Shown here in pieces: positions 1 through 6,381 of a stretch of DNA of 20,782 nt. The notes beneath the pieces were generated by a model that saw nothing but the letters and a program-made list of their open reading frames with translations, had not been told where the DNA came from and did no database searches. The stretch comes from Actinomycetota bacterium (GTDB lineage: Bacteria > Actinomycetota > Acidimicrobiia > IMCC26256 > JACDBD01). The DNA is taken from positions 1 through 20,782 of the forward strand of contig JACDBD010000127.1 in the NCBI GenBank assembly GCA_013695115.1, in the 5' to 3' direction. Position numbers and translations under genes: made by a program. Every line of letters starts with the position of its first letter. The first letter of the stretch is position 1.

Positions 1-1322
1 TCCCCCGGTCCGCCCCGCCGGCGGCCCCAGAACTGCTGCTCGGGAGGCTGGTCCGGCTCGGCTTCCTTCATTGCTCCGCTCGCCTGGCCGGCCGGCCCAT
101 CCTCGACAGGGCTGGCCGGCCGGCGCCCTCCGGGCCGCTCGCTCCGCGGGCGGCCCCGGCCCCGGCGGGGCGGCTCCGTGGTCACGACCCGGGTGGCCAG
201 CCAGGTCGTGAGGGGGACGGACGCGACCAGCCCGATGCTGCCCACGAGCGTGCGCACGATCTCGACCGCGACGGTCTCGCTGTTGGCGACGGCACCGAGC
301 GACTGGCGCGACTGGACGAACAGGATCAGAACGGGGAGGGCGGCGCCGGCGTACGCGAGCGCGAGCGTATTGACGGTCGACGCCACGTGGTCACGGCCGA
401 TGCGCATGGCCGCACTCGACAGCTCGCGCCGCTTGAAGCGGGGATTGGCGGCCCGCAGCTCCCACACGGCCGACACCTGCGTCACCGTCATGTCGTCGAG
501 CGCGCCCAGTGCTCCGATGACCATGCCACCGAGGACGAGGCCGCTGAGGTCGATGTTCTCCGCGCCGATCTGGACGAGCACGGCTTCCTCCGTCGCCAAG
601 CCGGTGAAGTCGGCCAGCGCGGTGAACAGGCTCGCCAGCGCGACGGTGACCGCGAGCGCGGCGAGCGTCCCGAGCAACGCCACCGTCGTCATCGTTCGGA
701 AGCCGTGGGCGAGGTAGAGGGCGAGGTAGGCGATGGCGCTCGCGCCGAACACCGCCACCATCACCGGGCTCTTGCCGTCGAGGATCGCCGGCAGGATGAA
801 CTGCAGCAGCACGACCATGGTGGCGCCCAGCGCGACGAGCGCGGCCAGCCCGCGCCAGCGGCCCAGCAACACCACCGCGGCGGCGAAGAGCACCGTGAGC
901 CACAGCAGGACCGGACGGCGCTGGCGATCGGCGAACTGGTACTCGAAGCCCGGTTCGGCACTCGGGTTGTAGGAGAGGACGACGCGGTCACCGGGATCGA
1001 AATCGGGCGTGGTCGGGGACTCGGGGAACTCGAGCTCGACGGTGTCGCCCTTGTCCGGGCCCTGGGACAGTCGCACCCGCACCTCGTCGCACGGGATGTC
1101 GTCGGCCCTGGTCGTCCCCGAGCACGGCTTCGTGTCGACCGCGACGACCTTGGCGTCGTAGACGTCGCTGGCGAGGTTGAGCCTCCCGGCGCCTTCGCCG
1201 AGATCACCGGTGCTGCGGAACGCGAGGACGCCGACGAGCGTGACCAGCCCGAGCACACCCGCCGCGATTGCCAGCCCCCGGCGGGTCGTCGCCGGGATCT
1301 CCAGGTCGTGCTCGTGTGCCAC
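1..1322 (-). CDS. YibE/F-family membrane protein (C-terminus beyond window)
   Basis: Reading the complement from a GTG at 1322 gives about 440 residues with no stop before the window edge, so the C-terminus is missing. After a short charged N-terminus there is a TM segment (about residues 13-35), an extracytoplasmic-looking domain with PCSGTTRADDIPC (two Cys, about residues 60-75), then a run of hydrophobic segments from about residue 140. The stretch GALGALDDMTVTQ is the typical YibE/F signature. The family consists of multi-pass membrane proteins of unknown function. Past about residue 390 the tail is Pro/Arg/Gly-rich, poorly conserved in character, and encoded partly by a palindromic repeat (81-135). 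GTG 1322 was chosen because the hydrophobic helix follows soon after; no strong ribosome site is seen. The frame is G/C-rich at third positions, and the plus-strand frames across it are shadows. Family assignment is secure; the exact start is less so. Confidence 0.85.
   Translation of the reverse strand, partial: MAHEHDLEIPATTRRGLAIAAGVLGLVTLVGVLAFRSTGDLGEGAGRLNLASDVYDAKVVAVDTKPCSGTTRADDIPCDEVRVRLSQGPDKGDTVELEFPESPTTPDFDPGDRVVLSYNPSAEPGFEYQFADRQRRPVLLWLTVLFAAAVVLLGRWRGLAALVALGATMVVLLQFILPAILDGKSPVMVAVFGASAIAYLALYLAHGFRTMTTVALLGTLAALAVTVALASLFTALADFTGLATEEAVLVQIGAENIDLSGLVLGGMVIGALGALDDMTVTQVSAVWELRAANPRFKRRELSSAAMRIGRDHVASTVNTLALAYAGAALPVLILFVQSRQSLGAVANSETVAVEIVRTLVGSIGLVASVPLTTWLATRVVTTEPPRRGRGRPRSERPGGRRPASPVEDGPAGQASGAMKEAEPDQPPEQQFWGRRRGGPG
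81..135. repeat. Dispersed palindromic repeat, copy 1 (inside YibE/F tail)
   Basis: A 13-bp inverted repeat (86-98 with 109-121, one G-T wobble) encloses the loop ATCCTCGACA. The core CCATCCTCGACAGGGCTGG matches a second copy near 8762-8780 at 16 of 19 positions, and a partial third copy lies at the right edge. It lies in frame in the C-terminal tail of the YibE/F gene. All three copies neighbour CGCTCGCT-type sequence. Confidence 0.6.
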
Positions 1323-1341
1323 CTCTATTGCCTCGCTCGCT

Positions 1342-1364
1342 GCGGGCGGGGATACCCCGCCCGC
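1342..1364. repeat. Palindrome GCGGGCGGGG-ATA-CCCCGCCCGC
   Basis: Perfect 10-bp stem with a 3-nt ATA loop in the 158-nt region between the divergent YibE/F and SDR genes. It is flanked on both sides by a direct repeat TCGCTCG (about 1332-1340 and 1371-1377). A near-identical palindrome lies at 3400-3424, which suggests a small repeat family rather than a terminator, since both flanking genes point away from it. Confidence 0.55.
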
Positions 1365-1468
1365 GGGCGCTCGCTCGGACGCCAGGTCGTACCCACTTAC
1401 GTCAAGCCCGCCGCTTCCATCTGCTGTCCAGTCTTGTCCCCACCGGAGCTCTCGCCGGGGCACCGGTG

Positions 1469-1474
1469 TACGTT
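1469..1474 (+). promoter_or_regulatory. Predicted -10 element (TACGTT) of leaderless SDR gene
   Basis: TACGTT ends 6 nt before the GTG at 1481. This puts the expected transcription start on or next to the start codon, and no Shine-Dalgarno sequence is present. Confidence 0.45.
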
Positions 1475-1480
1475 CGACGC

Positions 1481-2260
1481 GTGCGCCTGACGGGCGAGAT
1501 CGCCCTGGTCACCGGCTCGACCGCGGGGATCGGACGCGCCATCGCGGTGGAGCTCGCGGCCCAGGGCGCGCGGGTCGTCGTCACCGGACGGGACGAGGAG
1601 CGGGGCGAGGCCGTCACCGCCGCGGCCCGCAAGGCGGGCGAACCCACGGGCGGCGACGCCGAGTTCATCGCCGCCGAGCTCGGTGACGAACCGGCCTGCG
1701 CCGGTGTCGTCCAGGGCGCGGCGGCACTCTTCGGCGGGTTGACGGTGCTGGTCAACAACGCCGCCGGGGGAGCCGGGCACGACGGGCCGGTGGGCGAGCT
1801 CGACACCGCCGCCTGGGAGGCGACCCTCCGGGTGAACCTGACCGCGCCTATGTGGCTGTGCCGGGCGGCGGTGCCCCTGATGATCGACGCCGGTCACGGG
1901 TCGATCGTCAACATCTCCTCGCGGCAGGGCGAACGGGCCAGCGCCGGCCTCGCCGCCTACATCGCGAGCAAAGGCGGCCTCAACGCGCTCACCCGCTCGA
2001 TCGCGGTCGACTACGCGATCCACCACATCCGCTGCAACACGATCAGCCCCGGCTACGTGCTCAACGACCGGCGCGACGCCGACCTCACCGACGAGCGCCG
2101 GGCCCGGCTCGAGGGCATGCACCTCACCCGCCTCGGTCGCGCCGCCGACGTCGCCTCCGCCGCGGTGTACCTCGCCAGCCGCGAGTCGGAGCTCGTCACC
2201 GGAGTGAACCTGCCGCTCGACGGCGGCAGCAGCGCGGCCCGCGGGCTGGTGCTCGGGTGA
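1481..2260 (+). CDS. Short-chain dehydrogenase/reductase (SDR)
   Basis: A 259-residue classical SDR, the usual family length. It has the Rossmann dinucleotide motif TGSTAGIG (residues 11-18), the NNAAG motif (92-96), Asn118, and the Ser146/147-Tyr160-Lys164 active site within YIASK. SDRs use NAD(P)(H) to oxidise or reduce a carbonyl or hydroxyl group; the Arg at position 37 after strand beta-2 (TGRD) would favour NADP(H), which is an inference. The GTG at 1481 is preferred over the in-frame GTG at 1466 because MRLTGEIALVTG is the standard spacing to the nucleotide motif and because TACGTT lies 6 nt upstream. The TGA overlaps the GTG of the following alpha/beta-hydrolase gene (GTGA), so the two are translationally coupled and probably act on one pathway. 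The substrate cannot be told from sequence. Confidence 0.9.
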   Translation: MRLTGEIALVTGSTAGIGRAIAVELAAQGARVVVTGRDEERGEAVTAAARKAGEPTGGDAEFIAAELGDEPACAGVVQGAAALFGGLTVLVNNAAGGAGHDGPVGELDTAAWEATLRVNLTAPMWLCRAAVPLMIDAGHGSIVNISSRQGERASAGLAAYIASKGGLNALTRSIAVDYAIHHIRCNTISPGYVLNDRRDADLTDERRARLEGMHLTRLGRAADVASAAVYLASRESELVTGVNLPLDGGSSAARGLVLG

Positions 2261-3306
2261 CCGAAGCATCCATCGGCCCGACGACGACTCCGACCGACGC
2301 GGAGATCGACGCCGCCGTCAGCTGGGAGACCGGCGAGGACGAGCGACACGTCGCGCTCACCGACGACGGCTGGAACCTCGGCCTCTACCGGTACCACGCG
2401 ACCGGTACACCCGCGCGACCGTTCCCGGTCGTCATGGGCCACGGCCTGTGCGGCAGCCGGTACATCTTCGACTGCCATCCCGACTACTCCCTGGCCCGCC
2501 ACCTCGCCGGGCGCGGCTACGACGTCTGGCTCGTCGACCTTCGGGGCCGCAACCAGAGCTGGCCCGAAGGCGGTCCCGACCGGGCCCTGCAGTGGAGCTT
2601 CGACGACTTCGTCGCCTTCGACCTGCCCGCCGCGGTCGCGACCGCGTGCGAGATCAGCGGCGCGTCCGAGGCGTTCTGGCTCGGAACCGAGATGAGCGGC
2701 CTCGCCTTCTACGCATCGGTCATGGCCCGGACGACAGCACAACTTCGGGGCGGGATCACGATGGGATCTCCGGCGGTCACGCCCCCCGAGGCGCAGGTGC
2801 CGGGCGTGACCATCGCGTTCCCGCAGAGCGACGGGGCCCGCTTGCCGTTCTCGACCGTGGCCGGCATCGGTCCCCGCCTGGCCGCCGACCGCTCCGACCT
2901 GCTGGAGAGCAGCTTCCGGCCCGCCAACACCGACTGGGTCGTCACGGCGCGCTACTTCCGCCACGGTGTGACCGACGAGGCCACCGACCTCGTCGACCAG
3001 TTCCGCGACTGGATGGTCGAGGGCGTGATGCGCACGCGGGACGGGTCGATCGTCTACTCGAACCGTCTCGGCGACGTGCGGCTCCCGGTGCTGGCTCTGG
3101 CGGGCGCGGCCGATCTCCAGCGGCCGCCCGACGCCGTGCGGACCACGTTCGACGCGCTCGGCAGCGCCGACAAGACGTTCGTCCGGGTGGGTCGGGCCGA
3201 CGGCTTCCCGGTCGATGCCGGCCACGACGACCTGATCGCGGGCCGGTCCGCGCCCACCCACGTCTTCCCGATCGTCGCCGACTGGCTCGACGCCCACAGC
3301 TCGTGA
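2257..3306 (+). CDS. Alpha/beta-hydrolase-fold protein, PHA-synthase/lipase-like, Glu at nucleophile position
   Basis: A 349-residue alpha/beta-hydrolase fold protein. It has the oxyanion-type HG motif (MGHGLCGS, residues 60-67) and a core VWLVDLRGRNQS as in PHA-synthase and lipase-like relatives. The acid (Asp286 in GAADLQ) and base (His323 in DAGHDDLIAGR) fit the triad. The nucleophile elbow, however, reads LGTEMSGLA (142-150): aligned on G-x-Nuc-x-G, the Ser or Cys is replaced by Glu145. The protein may therefore be non-hydrolytic, a binding protein, or use another mechanism. The gene starts with a GTG inside the SDR stop (4-bp overlap). Fold assignment is strong; function is open. The neighbouring SDR suggests metabolism of a hydrophobic or acyl substrate, which is a guess. 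Confidence 0.8.
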   Translation: MTEASIGPTTTPTDAEIDAAVSWETGEDERHVALTDDGWNLGLYRYHATGTPARPFPVVMGHGLCGSRYIFDCHPDYSLARHLAGRGYDVWLVDLRGRNQSWPEGGPDRALQWSFDDFVAFDLPAAVATACEISGASEAFWLGTEMSGLAFYASVMARTTAQLRGGITMGSPAVTPPEAQVPGVTIAFPQSDGARLPFSTVAGIGPRLAADRSDLLESSFRPANTDWVVTARYFRHGVTDEATDLVDQFRDWMVEGVMRTRDGSIVYSNRLGDVRLPVLALAGAADLQRPPDAVRTTFDALGSADKTFVRVGRADGFPVDAGHDDLIAGRSAPTHVFPIVADWLDAHSS

Positions 3307-3359
3307 CAGCTCGAAGGCCTGCCATCGAAGAACCTGCACATTGAATTGCGCGGGAGCGG

Positions 3360-3401
3360 CGAGCGTCCCGAAGGGCGTGTCACCGAGCGTCCCGCAGGGC
3401 G
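3360..3401. repeat. Two tandem copies of CGAGCGTCCCGMAGGGCG
   Basis: The 18-nt unit at 3360-3377 recurs at 3384-3401 with one change (A/C), a 24-nt period. Each unit contains the mini-palindrome CCC-GAA/GCA-GGG. They sit in the 181-nt gap between the hydrolase and sugar-isomerase-like genes, directly before a larger palindrome. Confidence 0.6.
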
Positions 3402-3424
3402 CCCGCCGGGTATCCCGGCGGGCG
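3400..3424. repeat. Palindrome CGCCCGCCGGG-TAT-CCCGGCGGGCG
   Basis: Perfect 11-bp stem with a 3-nt loop, downstream of the hydrolase gene. It closely resembles the palindrome at 1342-1364. It could act as a terminator for the SDR/hydrolase operon, but there is no T tract, and the repeat-family reading fits better. Confidence 0.55.
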
Positions 3425-3445
3425 AGACGAGGCGACGATGAGGAC

Positions 3446-3460
3446 GGCAGGTACCCTGCC
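3446..3460 (+). promoter_or_regulatory. Hairpin GGCAGG-TAC-CCTGCC containing a possible -10 (TACCCT)
   Basis: A 6-bp inverted repeat whose right half includes TACCCT (3452-3457). A start about 7 nt downstream would give a leader of about 24 nt holding the AGGAGAG ribosome site (3478-3484). It may be the promoter and operator of the gene at 3488. Confidence 0.35.
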
Positions 3461-3487
3461 GCCGAGCGAGCGCGACCAGGAGAGTAG

Positions 3488-4294
3488 GTGCACCCCCGAA
3501 TCTCCCTGAGCGCGATCTCGACCTTCCGGTGGTCGCTCGACCAGGACCTCGCCTTCTACGCCGACGCCGGCATCACCAACGTGGGGATCTCCGTCGCCAA
3601 GCTCGAGCGGGCCGGTTGGGACGCCGGCTCCCGGCGGGTCGCCGACGCCGGCCTCCGGGTCACGAACCTCATCGGCCTCGGTCCGTTCCACCTCGACGCG
3701 CCCACCGGCTGGGACGAGCAGCGCGAGCGGGTCATACGCGCCCTCGACGCCGCCGAGGCCGTGGGAGCCGAGTGCGTGGTGTTCACGACCGGGCCCGCCG
3801 GTCGTCTGACCTGGGAGGAGGCCGCCGACGCGCTGGAAGCGGCGCTGGCGCCCCTGACGACCGACGCCCGCGAGCGCGGCATCCAGTTCGCGCTCGAGCA
3901 CACCAACTCGTTGCGGGTGGACGTGGGCTTCGTACACACGCTGCGCGACGTCGTCGACCTGGCCCGCCGGCTCGGAACGGGAGTGTGCATGGAGGTGAAC
4001 GCGTGCTGGGCCGAGCGCGGCCTCGCCGGAACCGTCGCAACCGGCGCCGACACCTTCCGGCTCGTCCAGGTGAGCGACTTCGCGGTCGGCACGCTGTCGA
4101 CTCCGAACCGGTTGGTGCCGGGTGACGGCGACATCCCCCTCGAGCGCATCCTCGGGCAGGTCCTGGAGGCGGGTTACGAGGGTTGCTTTGACCTCGAGCT
4201 CATCGGTCCTCGCATCGACGAGGAGGGCTACGCCGCGGCCGCCGGCCGCAGCATCGAACGACTCGGTGAAAAGTTGCGGGCCCTCGACGCGTAG
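3488..4294 (+). CDS. Sugar phosphate isomerase/epimerase, xylose isomerase-like TIM barrel
   Basis: A 268-residue protein of the AP-endonuclease-2/xylose-isomerase-like TIM-barrel family, at full family length. Candidate metal ligands fall where the family has them: Glu137 (FALEHTN), Glu169 (CMEVNAC), Asp197 (VQVSDF) and Glu237 (DLELIG). The family motif PGDGDIP is at residues 211-217. Members isomerise, epimerise or dehydrate sugars, inositols or related polyols, usually with a divalent metal. The GTG start is well supported by AGGAGAG just upstream (3478-3484), one of the few clear ribosome sites in the window; the same GGAGAG-TAG-GTG layout occurs at bldC. CorA follows after 28 nt, possibly under its own promoter. 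The substrate is unknown; there is no sugar operon context. Confidence 0.8.
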   Translation: MHPRISLSAISTFRWSLDQDLAFYADAGITNVGISVAKLERAGWDAGSRRVADAGLRVTNLIGLGPFHLDAPTGWDEQRERVIRALDAAEAVGAECVVFTTGPAGRLTWEEAADALEAALAPLTTDARERGIQFALEHTNSLRVDVGFVHTLRDVVDLARRLGTGVCMEVNACWAERGLAGTVATGADTFRLVQVSDFAVGTLSTPNRLVPGDGDIPLERILGQVLEAGYEGCFDLELIGPRIDEEGYAAAAGRSIERLGEKLRALDA

Positions 4295-4309
4295 CGCGGC
4301 GCCGGGTGC

Positions 4310-4315
4310 GACAAT
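4310..4315 (+). promoter_or_regulatory. Possible weak -10 (GACAAT) for corA
   Basis: GACAAT ends 7 nt before the GTG at 4323, the same spacing as the TAnnnT elements elsewhere, but the first two bases do not match the consensus. Confidence 0.25.
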
Positions 4316-4322
4316 CGTTGGT

Positions 4323-5294
4323 GTGATCGTCGACTGCGCGGTCTACGAGGACGGGAAGCGCCGGCCGGGCGCGCTGGGACTCGACGAGGTCGCCGAGGCG
4401 TGCCACCGCAAGAATGCATTCGTGTGGATCGGCCTCTACGAGCCCACCGCGGAGGAGTTCGACGCGGTGCAGCGCGAGTTCGAGCTCCCGGATCTCGCGG
4501 TCGAGGACGCGATCAGCGCCCACCAACGCCCCAAGATCGACGTATACGAGAACTGCGTGTTCGTGGTCCTGAAGTCGGCCCGCTACGTGGACGAGACCGA
4601 AGCGGTCGAGCTGGGCGAGATCCAGATGTTCGTGGGCAGCGATTTCATCGTGCACGTGCGTCACGGTGAAGCCAGCGCGCTCACCGAGGTCCGCCGGCGG
4701 GTCGACCAGCACCCCGAGCTCCTAGCGGTGGGGCCGGGCGCGGTCGCCCACGCGATCGTCGACAAGGTCGTCGACGACTACCTCCCGGTCATGGCGGGCC
4801 TGGAGAACGACATCCGCGAGGTCGAGTTTCAGGTCTTCTCCGACTCTGACGAGAACCCGGTCGAGCGCATCTACAAGCTCAAGCGCGAGGTGCTCGAGCT
4901 GCACGAGGCAACGGTACCGCTGGAGGACCCGCTGGAAAGCCTGGCGACCCGCCGGTATCGGTGGGCCCAGAACGAGCTTGCCGACTACTTCCGCGACGTC
5001 CACGACCACCTGCTGCGTGTGGTCGAGCGGGTCGCGACCGCCCGCGACCTGCTCACGAGCGTGCTCGAGGCGAACCTGACGCGTGTGAGCGTTCGGCAGA
5101 ACGAGGACATGCGCAAGATCTCGGCCTGGGTCGCGATCGCGGCGGTACCCACGATGATCGCGGGGATCTACGGGATGAACTTCGAACACATGCCCGAGCT
5201 GGGCTGGACCTTCGGGTATCCGCTCGTGGTGGCGTTCATGGCGCTCGTGTGCGCGTTCATGTACCGGCAGTTCCGCCGCAGCGGCTGGTTGTAG
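4323..5294 (+). CDS. corA: CorA-family magnesium/cobalt transporter
   Basis: A 323-residue CorA-type channel. A large soluble N-terminal domain with long helices (about residues 1-255) is followed by two C-terminal TM segments: ISAWVAIAAVPTMIAGIYG and the stretch around PLVVAFMALVCAFMY. The YGMN signature (Gly284-Met285-Asn286), which forms the selectivity filter at the outer mouth of the pore, is followed by the usual acidic, Pro-containing loop (FEHMPEL) and a short basic C-terminus. CorA is a homopentamer that takes up Mg2+ down the membrane potential and is gated by cytoplasmic Mg2+. The GTG at 4323 gives the standard N-terminus; no ribosome site is visible. The stop lies 3 nt from the convergent DUF2332 stop. 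No Mg2+ riboswitch fits in the 28-nt upstream gap. Confidence 0.93.
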   Translation: MIVDCAVYEDGKRRPGALGLDEVAEACHRKNAFVWIGLYEPTAEEFDAVQREFELPDLAVEDAISAHQRPKIDVYENCVFVVLKSARYVDETEAVELGEIQMFVGSDFIVHVRHGEASALTEVRRRVDQHPELLAVGPGAVAHAIVDKVVDDYLPVMAGLENDIREVEFQVFSDSDENPVERIYKLKREVLELHEATVPLEDPLESLATRRYRWAQNELADYFRDVHDHLLRVVERVATARDLLTSVLEANLTRVSVRQNEDMRKISAWVAIAAVPTMIAGIYGMNFEHMPELGWTFGYPLVVAFMALVCAFMYRQFRRSGWL

Positions 5295-5297
5295 GGG

Positions 5298-6356
5298 TTA
5301 CGCGAACCAGTTGACCGGGCCGATGTGGTAGCTCGCCCGGGCGAGGAACTGCTCCCCGCCGCCGGGCCAGGTCGTGAGCCGCAGCTCGGTGTGGTCCATC
5401 GTGGGCGCCCCCTCGAGCCGCAGCCACGCCAGGGGCGCGTCGGGCCCGGCTCGTTCGCCCGCAGCCCACAGCGTCGTGCCGACCGCGGCCCGTTCGTCGT
5501 CAGCGAGGTACGACCACACGACCGAGTGGAACACCACGGTGGCCCGATCGGGCACCGTGCTCCGCAGCTGCTGGTCGAGCCAGTCCGGGATCGCCGCCCG
5601 GTCCACTGTCACCGGGTCGTCGCGGGCGACCTCGAGCGCCGCTGCCAGCAGCTCGAACCGCTCGGTCTGACCCGGCCACACGTACGACAGCAGCCGGAGC
5701 CGACCGTCCTCGGCGGTCGCGTCGATCGGATCGCGGTCGCAGCCGCGTCGTTCGACCACCCGGCAGTCGGCGTCGAACGGAGGACGGCCGGGCTTCCACC
5801 GGTTCTCGAAGCGCACCGGGGACGCCGGTTCTCCGAACCCCACCCCGTCTTGCTGATAGCGGTAGCGGTCGAAGCGGAGGTTGAGCCCGGCGCTGCTCCC
5901 GAGCTCGAGTATCCGAAGCGGCAGGCCGGTGTGGCTGGCGACGAGCAGGAAGCCGCCGACGAGCGCCGACGACCGGCCGACCTCGTTGGTCTGGGGTGGG
6001 CGGGTCAGGGCGTCGAGCACGGCCGGCGGCGGCTCCGCGAGCAATTCACGAATGCGGGGCCAGGCGGCGGCGGCGTCACCATCGCCGCCGGCCGACGGAT
6101 AGTGGCGGGCGAGGTCGGGCGCTTCACCGCCCAGCACCATCCGGTGCAGACCGCCCAGGACCCGGAGCCGGTAGCCCAGCTCCGGATCGGTGGCGTCCGG
6201 CGCCATGAGCTCCGCCATCGGGCTGCCGGCATCGACCTCGTCCGCCATGAGCACCATGAGGTCGGCGTAGAAAGGCGTGCTCACCTTGCGGCAGTAGCCC
6301 GCGTGCGCGCGCAGGACGCCGGCGAGCGCGGTCCGTTCCTCCGGGGTCGCGCTCAC
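5298..6356 (-). CDS. DUF2332 family protein with methyltransferase-like motif
   Basis: A 352-residue protein recognised as the DUF2332 family, common in actinobacteria and uncharacterised. Residues 149-159 (ILELGSSAGLN) closely match SAM-methyltransferase motif I (E/D-x-G-x-G-x-G variants), and strand-like segments follow (RLRLLSYVWPGQ, TVVFHSVVWSYL), so a Rossmann-like SAM-binding core is plausible but unproven. The start is taken as GTG 6356 (VSATPEER) because TACCCT (complement of 6364-6369) ends 7 nt upstream, as for other leaderless genes here; the in-frame ATG at 6383 would lie upstream of that promoter and overlap the divergent ATG. The gene ends 3 nt from corA, convergently, with no room for a terminator. 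Confidence 0.8.
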   Translation of the reverse strand: MSATPEERTALAGVLRAHAGYCRKVSTPFYADLMVLMADEVDAGSPMAELMAPDATDPELGYRLRVLGGLHRMVLGGEAPDLARHYPSAGGDGDAAAAWPRIRELLAEPPPAVLDALTRPPQTNEVGRSSALVGGFLLVASHTGLPLRILELGSSAGLNLRFDRYRYQQDGVGFGEPASPVRFENRWKPGRPPFDADCRVVERRGCDRDPIDATAEDGRLRLLSYVWPGQTERFELLAAALEVARDDPVTVDRAAIPDWLDQQLRSTVPDRATVVFHSVVWSYLADDERAAVGTTLWAAGERAGPDAPLAWLRLEGAPTMDHTELRLTTWPGGGEQFLARASYHIGPVNWFA

Positions 6357-6363
6357 TCGGGCG

Positions 6364-6369
6364 AGGGTA
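6364..6369 (-). promoter_or_regulatory. Predicted -10 (TACCCT) of DUF2332 gene
   Basis: On the complement, TACCCT ends 7 nt before the GTG at 6356. It shares bases 6368-6369 with the -10 element of the divergent SDR gene, so the two promoters cannot easily be occupied together. Confidence 0.45.
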
Positions 6370-6373
6370 ACGT
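6368..6373 (+). promoter_or_regulatory. Predicted -10 (TAACGT) of SDR gene at 6382
   Basis: TAACGT ends 8 nt before ATG 6382. The two opposing -10 hexamers together form AGGGTAACGT. Confidence 0.45.
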
Positions 6374-6381
6374 CCGTCGCC

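Noticed and set aside
387..1490. Long plus-strand open frame of 367 codons
   Set aside because: It is antisense to the YibE/F gene, has a biased His/Arg/Glu composition and no family motif; the minus frame has clear TM segments and the YibE/F signature.
3360..3424. Possible CRISPR-like repeat array
   Set aside because: Only two short units, no spacers of regular length and no cas genes.
3307..3487. Riboswitch upstream of the sugar-isomerase-like gene
   Set aside because: Only short GC hairpins and repeats are present; no known aptamer core could be matched, and the predicted leader is about 24 nt.
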